Part shown: positions 24,593 through 33,666 of the stretch, in pieces | Numbering within the stretch: the stretch's first letter is position 1 | How the letters are laid out: each line of letters starts with the position of its first letter | Origin: Methylobacter sp. | GTDB lineage: Bacteria; Pseudomonadota; Gammaproteobacteria; Methylococcales; Methylomonadaceae | Length of the DNA stretch: 42,948 nucleotides | Assembly: GCA_030653985.1 (NCBI GenBank) | Contig: JAURYJ010000043.1 | Coordinates: forward strand, 1-42,948 | Reading direction: 5' to 3' | The notes under the pieces: generated by a model | Database searches by the model: none | Seen by the model: the letters and a program-made list of their open reading frames with translations, nothing else | Told to the model about the DNA's origin: nothing | Position numbers and translations under genes: made by a program

Positions 24593-25813
24593 ATGACCGA
24601 GCATTATGAAGTCATTGTTTGCGGCGGCGGCATGGTGGGTGCAGCAACAGCTTGCGCCTTGGCGCATGGCGGCATCAAAGTGGCGTTACTGGAGCGGTTT
24701 AACCCGGAAAGACACTGGCCGCCGGAACCGATTGATATTCGCGTCTCCGCACTAACCAAAGCCTCCCAAAACATCCTGGAAATGTTGGGTGCCTGGCCGG
24801 GCATGCTGCAACGCGGGGTTTGCGCGTATCGGGACATGCGCGTGTGGGATGCCGGTGCCGACGGTGAATTGCATTTTGATTGCGCGGACACCCCTTTTTC
24901 TGAGTTGGGCCATTTAGTCGAAAACAGGGTCACCGTTGCCGCCCTTTGGGATCAGCTGGACACCCTGCCCTCAGCCACTTGCATTGCCCCGGCAAAAGTT
25001 ATCGCTATGCAGCTTAACGAAAACCGCAGGCAACTGCGCCTAGAAGACGGTCGAACCCTTGAGGCTGATTTGATTATTGCCGCCGACGGCCGTGATTCAA
25101 CATTAAGAGCCATGGCGGGTATTAATGTTACCGGCTGGGACTATCATCAGGATGGTCTGGTCGCTACGGTAAGCACTGAAAAAAGTCATCAGTTCACCGC
25201 ATGGCAACGTTTTTTGGCTGAAGGGCCATTGGCTTTTTTACCGCTAAAAAATGGCCAATGTTCAATTGTCTGGACCCTCAGTTCAGCAACGGCAAAAAAA
25301 TACCTGGCGCTTGCCGACAACGACTTCTTACAGGTTCTTGAGCAAGCCTCCGGCGGCATTCTTGGAAAGATGCTAAACGTTGGTCCACGCGCTGCATTCC
25401 CTTTACGCTTTCAATACGCAAACCGCTATATTGATCAAGGTTTTGCCTTGTGCGGCGATGCTGCTCATGCGATGCATCCACTCGCCGGCCAAGGTGTCAA
25501 TGCAGGACTGTTAGATGCCGCCGCTATTGCCGAGCTGGTCATCCAAACCAAGCAGGAAAAAAGACCACTATCCAGCTCTCGCTGCTTGCGTCGTTATGAG
25601 CGCTGGCGTAAAGGCGATAACCTGATGATGATGTCGACGATGGATGCGCTCAACAAGACCTATCGCATAACTGCTGAGCCTTTAATTGGCTTGCGCTCCG
25701 CAGGGATGAACCTGGTTAATAGCTCGGTACTGGCCAAGACTTACTTTAACAACTACGCCATGGGCTTGCGTGATGATTTACCTAAACTGGCAAAAAGGCA
25801 AATATGCTGGTAA
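24593..25813 (+). CDS. ubiI: UbiH/UbiF/VisC-family ubiquinone hydroxylase
   Basis: A 406-residue FAD-dependent hydroxylase, paralogous to the gene upstream. It has VIVCGGGMVGAATACALA, DLIIAADGRDSTLRAMAG and FALCGDAAHAMHPLAGQGVNAGLLDAA. By position after ubiH it corresponds to E. coli visC/ubiI, the C5 hydroxylase. UbiF-type specificity cannot be ruled out from sequence alone. Confidence 0.88.
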   Translation: MTEHYEVIVCGGGMVGAATACALAHGGIKVALLERFNPERHWPPEPIDIRVSALTKASQNILEMLGAWPGMLQRGVCAYRDMRVWDAGADGELHFDCADTPFSELGHLVENRVTVAALWDQLDTLPSATCIAPAKVIAMQLNENRRQLRLEDGRTLEADLIIAADGRDSTLRAMAGINVTGWDYHQDGLVATVSTEKSHQFTAWQRFLAEGPLAFLPLKNGQCSIVWTLSSATAKKYLALADNDFLQVLEQASGGILGKMLNVGPRAAFPLRFQYANRYIDQGFALCGDAAHAMHPLAGQGVNAGLLDAAAIAELVIQTKQEKRPLSSSRCLRRYERWRKGDNLMMMSTMDALNKTYRITAEPLIGLRSAGMNLVNSSVLAKTYFNNYAMGLRDDLPKLAKRQICW

Positions 25814-25999
25814 TCGCCAGTTTTTAGTACTAAGTACCGGCTAGGATTACCGTTTTTCGAATTAGAGTTTTGCCTGCACACCGGCTTCTGGTATATTCCA
25901 GCACTAGCGATACGGTTTACCTGCTTGGCCTGCTGACCGATGGCCCTTAACGATAAAGCACTAAAGAACAAAAAAATGTAACGACTCAGCGTTAAAAAA

Positions 26000-26088
26000 A
26001 TAGAACGCAGATGCCAAAAGTAGGCGCCTCTAGGCGACGCTGATAATTAAGATAAAAAACAAGATTTTTTGAGTTATCCGCGTTCTGT
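26000..26088. repeat. Copy of the GAACGCAGATG...ACGCTGAT repeat with 23-bp insert
   Basis: AATAGAACGCAGATG is followed by an extra 23 bases (including GTAGGCGCCTCTAGGCG) and then ACGCTGATAATTAAGATAAA and GAGTTATCCGCGTTCTGTTA. The flanks are the two halves of the repeat family seen at 7968-8262. It lies in the 331-bp gap between ubiI and the next gene. The rest of the gap (25814-25999) shows nothing recognisable. Confidence 0.7.
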
Positions 26089-26144
26089 TATGTTGATGAC
26101 TATGTCGTTACAAAAAAATTAACCTAAAAAGGTGGAGAGCCATT

Positions 26145-26702
26145 ATGATTGAAGGGTTGTTTATATTAACGACTATTTTTGTTGCCTATGTTGTTTATGT
26201 GATGATAGGCGAACAGAAAGCAACGGCTAAATCCAAAGCGCCACAGGCAAAACCTGAACCTGAAGTTCAAGCCGTCGCCGTGGAACTGCCAAAACCCCAG
26301 GATGCTGTTGCAACAGAAAAACCAGTCGCCATTAAACCGGCTGTGGCTAAAACGGTAGCCCCTAAAGCCGCAACACCTAAGCCTGTAGCCGCCAAAACGG
26401 CTGCGCCTAAGGTAGCGACTAAAGCTGCGGCAGCCAAGGCAACGACAGTCAAACCGGCAACCGTTAAAAAAATCCCCGCACAGGTCACGGCCAAGAGCGC
26501 AGGATTAAAAAACCCACAAACAGCCGAAATTGCTACGGCCTATAGTAACTACCGCTTCACCAAGCGCTGGATAAAAGACGCATTGGTTGCAGAAGGATTA
26601 CTGGAAAAAGTCTATAAAAATAATGAACTGAATACTGAGACTGAAGCGACAATAAAAGACGCTATAGGTAAGCTCGAAGCCATGGATAAATATAAGGCTT
26701 AG
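26145..26702 (+). CDS. Membrane-anchored Ala/Lys/Pro-rich protein of unknown function
   Basis: A 185-residue protein with one N-terminal transmembrane helix (residues ~3-20, GLFILTTIFVAYVVYVMI). A low-complexity Ala/Lys/Pro/Val linker follows to ~residue 120, built of KPVAxKxAAPK-like units similar to histone H1 tails. A compact C-terminal segment (~122-185) begins KNPQTAEIATAYSNYRFTKRWIKDALVAEGLL. AAAAGGTGGAGAG lies just upstream of the ATG. The basic linker on the cytoplasmic side could touch nucleic acid or the cell envelope. I do not recognise the family. Confidence 0.75.
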   Translation: MIEGLFILTTIFVAYVVYVMIGEQKATAKSKAPQAKPEPEVQAVAVELPKPQDAVATEKPVAIKPAVAKTVAPKAATPKPVAAKTAAPKVATKAAAAKATTVKPATVKKIPAQVTAKSAGLKNPQTAEIATAYSNYRFTKRWIKDALVAEGLLEKVYKNNELNTETEATIKDAIGKLEAMDKYKA

Positions 26703-26736
26703 GCAAGACAAGACGCAAAAATAAACCGCTACTTTT

Positions 26737-26813
26737 GTAGGATGTGCTGAACGGCAGTGAAGCGCATCATTGGTGATTGAGCGATGCGCTTCACTGCGTT
26801 CAGCACATCCTAC
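26737..26813. repeat. Long REP-like hairpin after the Ala/Lys-rich gene
   Basis: GTAGGATGTGCTGAACGGCA and the following GTGAAGCGCATC are inverted at the right (GATGCGCTTCACTGC, then GTTCAGCACATCCTAC), giving a ~31-bp stem with one bulged base. It is placed 34 nt past the stop codon and could end transcription from both sides, since pilR is on the opposite strand (convergent). The form is typical of dispersed extragenic palindromes. Confidence 0.65.
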
Positions 26814-26928
26814 GGGGGTATTTTATTTATTGCGAGTTACCTTAGGTATTTGAGGTTCAAGGAATACTGTAAGGGTGGCCTGATTGGCTGCCCTTTTTTA
26901 TTGAGTTTTAAAGCGCCTTTCACCGGCT

Positions 26929-28269
26929 CTATCCGATATCCAGCTTGTTCAAGCGATAGCGTAACGATCTGAAAGACAACCCCAACTGCTTGGCGGCAGC
27001 TGTTTTGTTCCATTGGTTTTCTTCCATCGCAACAGCGAGCGCTTTTCTTTCGATTTTTTCCAAATGCGCTTCCAGAGAGCCTAAGGCTAGATCAAAATCC
27101 TGCGACTTAGTCAGATCATGCGTAGCTACCGGCAGACTCAAATCATCGCTCTCTATGCGATTGCCGTCATACAGCGCCAAAGCTCTTTCCAGGACATTTT
27201 CAAGTTCACGCACATTGCCCGGAAAATGATACCGTTGTAATGCTGCGGCTGCTGCGGCCGATAAGGCGGGCTGCTCCTGTTTGTCGGCAGCGGTCAGTTT
27301 GGCCAATATGTGCTCGGTAAGAAGCGGTATATCGCCAAGTCGCTCACGTAAGGGGGGGACATGAAGATCGATGACATTGATACGGTAATATAAATCCTGC
27401 CTGAAACTGCCGTCCCGAACCATGTCGTTAAGATTTTTATGGGTGGCGCTGAGCAAACGAATATCGACCGGGATTTCCTGTTGCTCGCCAACCGGGCGAA
27501 TCTTTTTTTCCTGGATGGCGCGCAACAGTTTGACTTGCAAAGACAGCGGCAAATCAGCAATTTCATCGAGAAATAAAGTGCCGCCTTCTGCAGCCTGGAA
27601 CAAGCCTTTTTTATCGCTAACCGCTCCGGTAAAACTGCCTTTTTTATGCCCGAAAAACTCGCTTTCCATCAGTTCCTGCGGGATGGCTCCGCAGTTAATC
27701 GCGACAAAAGCATGGTCGCTTCGAGAACTGTGCTGATGAATCAGCCTGGCAACCAACTCCTTACCTGAGCCTGATTCGCCGCTGATATAGACCGGAGCCT
27801 GACTGCGGGCGAGTTTATTTATTTTTGCCCTGATCTCCTGCATGATTAATGAATCGCCCAGCAAGGTGTGCCGGGATCGTCTTTCTTTTGTGGGACTGGC
27901 AGCGGAAAGTTTTAATGCATTGTTGACCAGCAACCTAAGTGCGGGTAAATCAACCGGTTTGGAAACAAAATCGAACGCGCCTTTTTTCATCGCCAGAATA
28001 GCCGACTCCATGTTGCCGTGTGCGGTAATAACGGCAACCGGTATCGGAACCGACAGCGTTTGGATAAAGCCGACCAACTCCAGGCCGTTGCCGTCAGGCA
28101 GCTTCATGTCGGTCAGACAAAGATCGAAAGACTTTTGTTGCAATAATGCTTTGGCATCGCCTATATTTTCGGCGCCGCAAGTTTGGATATTCATTCTATT
28201 CAGGGTGATTGCCAGCAGCTCCCGAATATCGGGTTCATCATCTACAATCAAGGCCAGTGGTTTTTTCAT
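26929..28269 (-). CDS. pilR: Sigma54-dependent response regulator PilR
   Basis: A 446-residue NtrC-family regulator starting at MKKPLALIVDDEPDIREL. The receiver domain (~1-115) has Asp in DLCLTDMKLPDGNG as phosphoacceptor and a Lys in FVSKPVD. The AAA+ domain (~140-370) has Walker A GESGSGKE and the sigma54-contacting GSFTGA loop. The C-terminal Fis-type helix-turn-helix is NKTAAAKQLGLSFRSLRYRL, the form typical of PilR. It probably activates sigma54 promoters such as that of type IV pilin. It overlaps the pilS stop by 4 nt. The target genes are not in the window. Confidence 0.9.
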   Translation of the reverse strand: MKKPLALIVDDEPDIRELLAITLNRMNIQTCGAENIGDAKALLQQKSFDLCLTDMKLPDGNGLELVGFIQTLSVPIPVAVITAHGNMESAILAMKKGAFDFVSKPVDLPALRLLVNNALKLSAASPTKERRSRHTLLGDSLIMQEIRAKINKLARSQAPVYISGESGSGKELVARLIHQHSSRSDHAFVAINCGAIPQELMESEFFGHKKGSFTGAVSDKKGLFQAAEGGTLFLDEIADLPLSLQVKLLRAIQEKKIRPVGEQQEIPVDIRLLSATHKNLNDMVRDGSFRQDLYYRINVIDLHVPPLRERLGDIPLLTEHILAKLTAADKQEQPALSAAAAAALQRYHFPGNVRELENVLERALALYDGNRIESDDLSLPVATHDLTKSQDFDLALGSLEAHLEKIERKALAVAMEENQWNKTAAAKQLGLSFRSLRYRLNKLDIG

Positions 28270-29888
28270 CGTAATGTCTGTTCCGCGTTCAACAAGCACA
28301 GCCTAAAACAGCTTCGCTTATCGTCGGTTAAATAATAGTTCAATTTTGCCTGATTTAATTCGGCTAATTCTTTGGAGATATAAAGCCCTAAACCGGTGCC
28401 GCTGGACGAGGTGGTAAAAAAGGGTTCAAACAGGTGAAGCTGCTGTTCACTGCTAATGCCGACACCATTATCGATGATGGCTATGCAGGGCGCCTGTTGT
28501 AGGGAAAATACCTGTAAAATTATCGGCCCGGCCTCAGGATTGCCGTATCTCAGTGCGTTGCGACATAAGTTGTCCATAATCTGTCTTAAATGATCGGGAT
28601 CTATCAGCACACAGACCGATTCAACAGGATATGAAAGAGCGAAGGCGTCCCTATTCACAGCATGTTCCAGCGTGAAATTTTCCAGGTAATTATCCAGCCA
28701 TGGCTTTAAATAAAGTTGTTCCCGTCTTGAATCGGTTCGTCTGGACAGCTGTAAAATATCTTCAATGATATGGTTGACGCGAACTGAATGGGTCTGGATG
28801 ATTTGGGTCAAACGCTTATCCTGAACGGATAACAGCGGATTTTCCGCCAGTAATTGTCCGGCATGGCTGATAGCGCCTAAGGGGTTGCGTATTTCGTGGG
28901 CAATACTGGCGGTGAGTTGACCCAGCGAGGCCAGTTTGCTTTGCTGTACCTGCTGGTTATAAAGCGCAATATCCTCAAGAATAATCATGTAAAAAAACTC
29001 ATTTCCTGTCGGCAACGGCATGAACCGGCTATGAACTTGGGACTGATCCGGCAATTCGAGCAGCACCAGATTCTGTTCAGCATCCGCTAACCACGTTTGA
29101 AATGCCAGCGACAAATGGCTTGAAATATCGCTTAAATTAACCGGTAGTACCGCTAAATTTATCAGCCGCAAGGCCGACTCATTAGCCATTTGAATGCTTT
29201 GCTGTTTGTTGGTGATAATGATGCCTGATTGCAGGTGCTGAATAATGTACTTGTTGAGATCTTCCAGTTTGGTGATCGTTCGTTTCTGCTGATCGGTAAG
29301 CTGTAATATTTGTTCGCTACGCTTTGCCAGAATATAGGACAGCAATGCAATGGTAAAAAATGCAGCACCCAGCATCCCGGAATTGGTATAAGAGGTCGAA
29401 TTGAAGCTGTGCATATAATCGGCAATGATTTGTTCGGCCAATACCGCCAAACTGGCCAAGGCAGCAAAAAACATCGCACAACGGCCGCCGATCAATAATC
29501 CGCCTGCGGCGATGGAGACCGCAAGCAATACGCCCATGCCGCTGTTAACGCCGCCGGAGGCATGCATGATCAAGGTCAGTATCAATATGTCGGTAACAAT
29601 AAGCAGCTGCGCTTGTGCGGTGTAGCTGGTCAGTCGCCAAACTATGCAGACACCGGAGATGATTGAGAGTATCAGGTAGCTTTGGCTGCTGTAAGTGAAT
29701 AATTTACTGTCGTAAGTACCGAGTAATGAAGCGTTGGTGTCACTGTAAAACAAACTGACAAACAGGCCGGCCAAGATTAAGCGATAGCCTAAAAAAACTT
29801 TTAGCAATAACCAGGCTTGTTGAGCCGGAATTCCGTAGCCTTTAGAGAATGGGCAGGGAAAGATGGTCTCATTGGAATTTGGTGGCAT
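28266..29888 (-). CDS. pilS: Sensor histidine kinase PilS
   Basis: A 540-residue kinase starting at MPPNSNETIFPCPFS. About six transmembrane helices lie in residues ~25-195, then a PAS-like segment (~200-315), the H-box ASIAHEIRNPLGAISHAGQLL, the N-box DNLCRNALRYGN, and G-boxes IIDNGVGIS and SGTGLGLYISKELAELN. This matches the PilS architecture. In Pseudomonas PilS senses pilin in the inner membrane. A start 69 nt upstream is also open but lacks family-like sequence. Confidence 0.9.
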   Translation of the reverse strand: MPPNSNETIFPCPFSKGYGIPAQQAWLLLKVFLGYRLILAGLFVSLFYSDTNASLLGTYDSKLFTYSSQSYLILSIISGVCIVWRLTSYTAQAQLLIVTDILILTLIMHASGGVNSGMGVLLAVSIAAGGLLIGGRCAMFFAALASLAVLAEQIIADYMHSFNSTSYTNSGMLGAAFFTIALLSYILAKRSEQILQLTDQQKRTITKLEDLNKYIIQHLQSGIIITNKQQSIQMANESALRLINLAVLPVNLSDISSHLSLAFQTWLADAEQNLVLLELPDQSQVHSRFMPLPTGNEFFYMIILEDIALYNQQVQQSKLASLGQLTASIAHEIRNPLGAISHAGQLLAENPLLSVQDKRLTQIIQTHSVRVNHIIEDILQLSRRTDSRREQLYLKPWLDNYLENFTLEHAVNRDAFALSYPVESVCVLIDPDHLRQIMDNLCRNALRYGNPEAGPIILQVFSLQQAPCIAIIDNGVGISSEQQLHLFEPFFTTSSSGTGLGLYISKELAELNQAKLNYYLTDDKRSCFRLCLLNAEQTLR

Positions 29889-30018
29889 AGTTGTTTTTAG
29901 AATAGCGTTTTGCAGGGACTTGGTTAAAATGCTCAGTAACACCCTTAATCGTAACATTTAGTTATCATCTGCGTGAAAAATACCCGCCGGACCTTACCGG
30001 TTAATCCAGGAGCAATCA

Positions 30019-31206
30019 ATGAATATTCATGAGTATCAGGCTAAACAGTTGTTTTTGCATTACGCGATACCGGTACCTGATGGCAAACAGGCGACAACCC
30101 CCGAAGCTGCCGAACAGGTCGCCAAGGAACTGGGCGGTGACGGTTGGGTGGTTAAAGCTCAGGTGCATGCCGGTGGTCGGGGCAAGGTCGGCGGGGTAAA
30201 GCTAGCTAAAAATCTTAATGAGGTAATCGAGTTTAGCCGGGGCATGCTGGGCAAGCGCTTGGTTACCAAGCAGACCGGCGCGGAAGGCTTGCCGATTAAC
30301 TCGCTGCTGATAGAAAAAACTTACCCGATCAAGCGCGAGTTATATCTAAGCATTCTGGTCGACCGGAGCAGCGAACGTATTATTTTTATTGCCTCCGCAG
30401 CGGGCGGCATGGATATAGAAACTGTCGCCCACGAAACGCCTGAACAGATTATCTCAGTGCCCGTGCATCCGGCCACAGGTCTTCAAGGCTATCAATGCCG
30501 GAAAGTCGCCTACGCCTTGGGACTCAAAGGCCTGCAGATCAAAGCCTTAGGAAAAATCATGCAGGGCTTGTACGACCTGTTTTTAGCCAAAGACGCCAGC
30601 CAGATCGAGATTAATCCGCTGATAGAAACCGACAGCGGCGAGCTGATAGCGCTGGATGCCAAGATCAATTTTGATGATAACGCGGTTGAAGCGCATCCCG
30701 ATATAAGGGCGATGAAGGATGCCGAACAGGAAGATGAAAAAGAAAACAAAGCCCAGCAATTCGGGCTCAATTACATTACCCTGGAAGGCAATATCGGCTG
30801 CATGGTCAACGGTGCCGGACTGGCGATGGCGACCATGGATCTGGTCAAACTCAAAGGTGGACAACCCGCCAATTTTCTTGATGTCGGCGGCGGCACCAGC
30901 GTTGAAAAAGTTTGCGAGGCGTTCAAGCTGATCCTGTCAGATCATAGCGTCAAAGCCGTGTTGGTGAATATTTTCGGTGGCATCGTCCAATGCGATATTA
31001 TCGCGGCGGGCATTTTAGCCGCTGTCGAACAAGTTCATGTCACCGTACCGGTGGTGGTGCGTCTGGAAGGCACCAACGCCGAACAAGGCCGGGCCTTGTT
31101 AAGTAACACCGGATTAAATCTTTATGCGGCGGATGATTTGGCACACGCCGCTGAACAAGTCGTAGCACTTGCCCTAAAGGGCACAAGGGCGGAGGCCACA
31201 GCATGA
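30019..31206 (+). CDS. sucC: Succinate-CoA ligase (ADP-forming) beta subunit
   Basis: A 395-residue ATP-grasp protein. It has [40 protein letters not shown] (nucleotide-binding glycine loop), [22 protein letters not shown] (metal site) and [14 protein letters not shown] with [16 protein letters not shown]. With SucD it converts succinyl-CoA to succinate with NTP formation. In methanotrophs and methylotrophs the closely related malate-CoA ligase subunit MtkA is hard to distinguish by eye; no serine-cycle neighbours are present here, so SucC is favoured. CAGGAG lies 7 nt before the ATG, and it overlaps sucD by 4 nt. Confidence 0.88.
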   Translation: MNIHEYQAKQLFLHYAIPVPDGKQATTPEAAEQVAKELGGDGWVVKAQVHAGGRGKVGGVKLAKNLNEVIEFSRGMLGKRLVTKQTGAEGLPINSLLIEKTYPIKRELYLSILVDRSSERIIFIASAAGGMDIETVAHETPEQIISVPVHPATGLQGYQCRKVAYALGLKGLQIKALGKIMQGLYDLFLAKDASQIEINPLIETDSGELIALDAKINFDDNAVEAHPDIRAMKDAEQEDEKENKAQQFGLNYITLEGNIGCMVNGAGLAMATMDLVKLKGGQPANFLDVGGGTSVEKVCEAFKLILSDHSVKAVLVNIFGGIVQCDIIAAGILAAVEQVHVTVPVVVRLEGTNAEQGRALLSNTGLNLYAADDLAHAAEQVVALALKGTRAEATA

Positions 31207-32069
31207 GCATTTTAATCGATAAAGACACTAAGGTGATTTGCCAGGGCTTTACCGGCAAACAAGGCAGCTTTCATTCCCAGCAAGCGCTGGACTATGGCAC
31301 CCAATTAGTCGGCGGCGTCACCCCGGAACGCGGCGGCGAAACTCATTTAGGCTTGCCGGTGTTTAACACCGTACAAGACGCAGTGAACGCTACCGGTGCC
31401 ACCGCCAGCGTCATTTACGTACCGCCTTTTTACGCGGCTGACGCCATTCTGGAAGCTGTCGATGCCGGAATTCAACTGATCGTCTGCATCACCGAAGGCA
31501 TACCGATATTGCAAATGCTGCGCGTTAAGGCGGCAATGGCCGGTACCGGCACCTTGTTAATCGGTCCCAACTGCCCCGGCATCATCACCCCCGGTGCCTG
31601 CAAAATCGGCATCATGCCAGCTAACATCCATCTACCGGGATCCATCGGCATCGTGTCACGCTCCGGCACCTTAACCTATGAATCGGTGCATCAAACCACC
31701 GCGCAAGGCCTGGGACAAAGTACCTGCGTCGGCATCGGCGGCGATCCGATACACGGCATGAACTTCGTCGACGTGCTCAGCCGCTTTCAGGCCGATCCGC
31801 AAACTAAAGGCATCGTCATGGTCGGCGAAATCGGCGGCGGCGAAGAAGAAGAGGCCGCAGAATACATTAAAGCCCACGTCAGCAAGCCGGTGGTTGCTTA
31901 TATCGCAGGACTTACCGCGCCTTCCGGCAAGCGCATGGGTCATGCCGGTGCGATTGTGACCGGCGGCAAAGGTACGGCGGAAGGCAAGGTCGCGGCGCTT
32001 AAAGCGGCGGGGATTGAAGTAGTGAGTTCGCCGACCGATATTGGCGTGGCGATGAAGGGGTGTTTGTAA
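31203..32069 (+). CDS. sucD: Succinate-CoA ligase (ADP-forming) alpha subunit
   Basis: A 288-residue alpha subunit starting [25 protein letters not shown]. It has the CoA-binding Rossmann domain, [13 protein letters not shown], and the phosphohistidine region [21 protein letters not shown] near residue 246. Length is typical. It overlaps sucC as ATGA and would form a heterodimer or heterotetramer with it. The malate-CoA ligase MtkB is the alternative identity. Confidence 0.9.
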   Translation: MSILIDKDTKVICQGFTGKQGSFHSQQALDYGTQLVGGVTPERGGETHLGLPVFNTVQDAVNATGATASVIYVPPFYAADAILEAVDAGIQLIVCITEGIPILQMLRVKAAMAGTGTLLIGPNCPGIITPGACKIGIMPANIHLPGSIGIVSRSGTLTYESVHQTTAQGLGQSTCVGIGGDPIHGMNFVDVLSRFQADPQTKGIVMVGEIGGGEEEEAAEYIKAHVSKPVVAYIAGLTAPSGKRMGHAGAIVTGGKGTAEGKVAALKAAGIEVVSSPTDIGVAMKGCL

Positions 32070-32107
32070 AATTGAACCGTTCAAACCATAAAGGTATGAG
32101 AGTATGA

Positions 32108-33070
32108 ATGATGTCTGAGTTTGAATGTATTGAAATCTGCGCCGGTGCCGGTGGCCAAGCATTAGGCTTGGAACGTGCAGGATTCGACGCACGAGCCTTG
32201 GTTGAAATTGATGGTCATTGTTGCAAAACCTTACGCTACAATCGACCGAACTGGAATGTTATTGAAAGCGATGTAAAGGAATTCGACGGTACAAAATACC
32301 AAGGTGTTCAATTGCTGGCTGGAGGTGTGCCGTGCCCACCGTTTTCGAAGGCAGGTAAACAATTGGGTAAAGATGATGAGCGTGATTTGTTTCCAGAGGC
32401 ATTGCGCCTTGTTGATGAAATCAGGCCTAATGCTGTCATGCTGGAAAACGTGCGCGGTTTTCTTGATGCCGTGTTTGAAGATTATCGCATTACCTTGAAG
32501 CGTAAATTGCAACGTATGGGCTATGTAGTTGATTGGCGATTATTGAATGCTTCAGACTATGGTGTTTCGCAGCTACGCCCCCGCGTTGTAATCGTCGCTA
32601 TTAAAAAAGATTTAGCCGCTAATTTTAATTGGTGTACCCCCCTTGATCATAACCCACCTACTGTTGGTGAGCTGTTGCTCGATCAAATGAATTCTGGTGG
32701 CTGGCGTGGAGCAAGACAATGGGCGAAAGAGGCTGATGATATTGCGCCAACAATTGTGGGCGGCTCTAAAAAACACGGCGGCCCTGATTTGGGGCCAACA
32801 CGAGCCAAGAAAGCATGGGCGGCATTGGGGGTTAACGGTCATACTATTGCTAATGAGGTACCTGAAAAAGATTTTGTTGGTATGCCACGCTTAACCGTGG
32901 AAATGGTGGCACGCATTCAAGGTTTCCCCGATGACTGGGCGTTCTTGGGCAAAAAAACACCTGCATACCGTCAAATTGGTAACGCTTTTCCGCCACCTGT
33001 TGCTCACGCAGTGGCATCACAAATTCATGACTGTTTAACAGCTAGAAAACTATTTGCAATGGCAGGATAA
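32108..33070 (+). CDS. DNA (cytosine-5) methyltransferase
   Basis: A 320-residue C5 methyltransferase. Motif I is IEICAGAGGQALGLERAGF, motif IV GGVPCPPFSKAGKQLGKDDERD (catalytic Cys), motif VI MLENVRGFLD, motif VIII LRPRVVIVAI, and motif X RQIGNAFPPPVAHAV. The region between VIII and IX (~180-260) would be the target-recognition domain; its target cannot be read. It pairs with the HNH nuclease 11 nt downstream as a type II restriction-modification system. The two genes are clearly more AT-rich than sucD and nadE around them, a sign of horizontal transfer. Confidence 0.92.
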   Translation: MMSEFECIEICAGAGGQALGLERAGFDARALVEIDGHCCKTLRYNRPNWNVIESDVKEFDGTKYQGVQLLAGGVPCPPFSKAGKQLGKDDERDLFPEALRLVDEIRPNAVMLENVRGFLDAVFEDYRITLKRKLQRMGYVVDWRLLNASDYGVSQLRPRVVIVAIKKDLAANFNWCTPLDHNPPTVGELLLDQMNSGGWRGARQWAKEADDIAPTIVGGSKKHGGPDLGPTRAKKAWAALGVNGHTIANEVPEKDFVGMPRLTVEMVARIQGFPDDWAFLGKKTPAYRQIGNAFPPPVAHAVASQIHDCLTARKLFAMAG

Positions 33071-33081
33071 GAAGCTTAATA

Positions 33082-33666
33082 ATGGCAAAATTAATTGGAG
33101 CAAAAGCAAGATTACGCGAACATTTCTTGAATAATATTGGTCGTGTAATGGATTCTGAAGAATTACGGGAAGTTTGTAGCAATCAAAGCGAATGGGCGCG
33201 GCGTGTTCGTGAGCTACGAACAGAAGAAGGTTACCAAATTCTCACCCACAACGACCGTAGCGATCTAAAGCCCGGACAGTACATCTTAGAAAATCCGAAA
33301 CCACAACCCGCATTCGAACGTGCAATTTCAAAAGAAACTCGAGCTTTCGTTCTTGATCGTAACGGTTTTACTTGTCAAATGTGCGGCGCTGTTGCCGGAG
33401 AAGCTCATCCGTACGACCCATCAAGAAAAACACGCTTACATATAGGGCATATTATCGACAAATCACAAGGCGGCGATGACAGCACTACAAACTTACGAGC
33501 CTTGTGTTCTGTGTGTAACGAAAGGGCTTCAAACTTAACGCTTGACCGTCCATCCAGTCAAAAATTACTCATACAAGTTAGACGAGCAAAAGGTGGGGAT
33601 CAAGTTGAATTACTAAAGTGGTTAATTGGTAAATTTCCAAAACAAGCTAAAGAATTCCTCGAATGA
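33082..33666 (+). CDS. HNH restriction endonuclease
   Basis: A 194-residue protein. The N-terminal half (~15-75: NNIGRVMDSEELREVC...SEWARRVRELRTEEGYQILTH) is a winged-helix-like module. The C-terminal HNH nuclease (~100-165) has FVLDRNGFTCQMCGA, LHIGHIIDKSQGGDD and LRALCSVCNERASN with paired CxxC zinc ligands. Adjacent to a cytosine methyltransferase, it is the likely cognate restriction enzyme. AT-rich like its partner. Its stop overlaps the nadE ATG as ATGA, so nadE may be translated from this transcript. Confidence 0.85.
   Translation: MAKLIGAKARLREHFLNNIGRVMDSEELREVCSNQSEWARRVRELRTEEGYQILTHNDRSDLKPGQYILENPKPQPAFERAISKETRAFVLDRNGFTCQMCGAVAGEAHPYDPSRKTRLHIGHIIDKSQGGDDSTTNLRALCSVCNERASNLTLDRPSSQKLLIQVRRAKGGDQVELLKWLIGKFPKQAKEFLE

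Noticed and set aside
31671..32192. A 173-codon minus-strand frame spanning the sucD 3' end and the start of the methyltransferase gene
   Set aside because: It is antisense to two clearly conserved genes and shows no domain.
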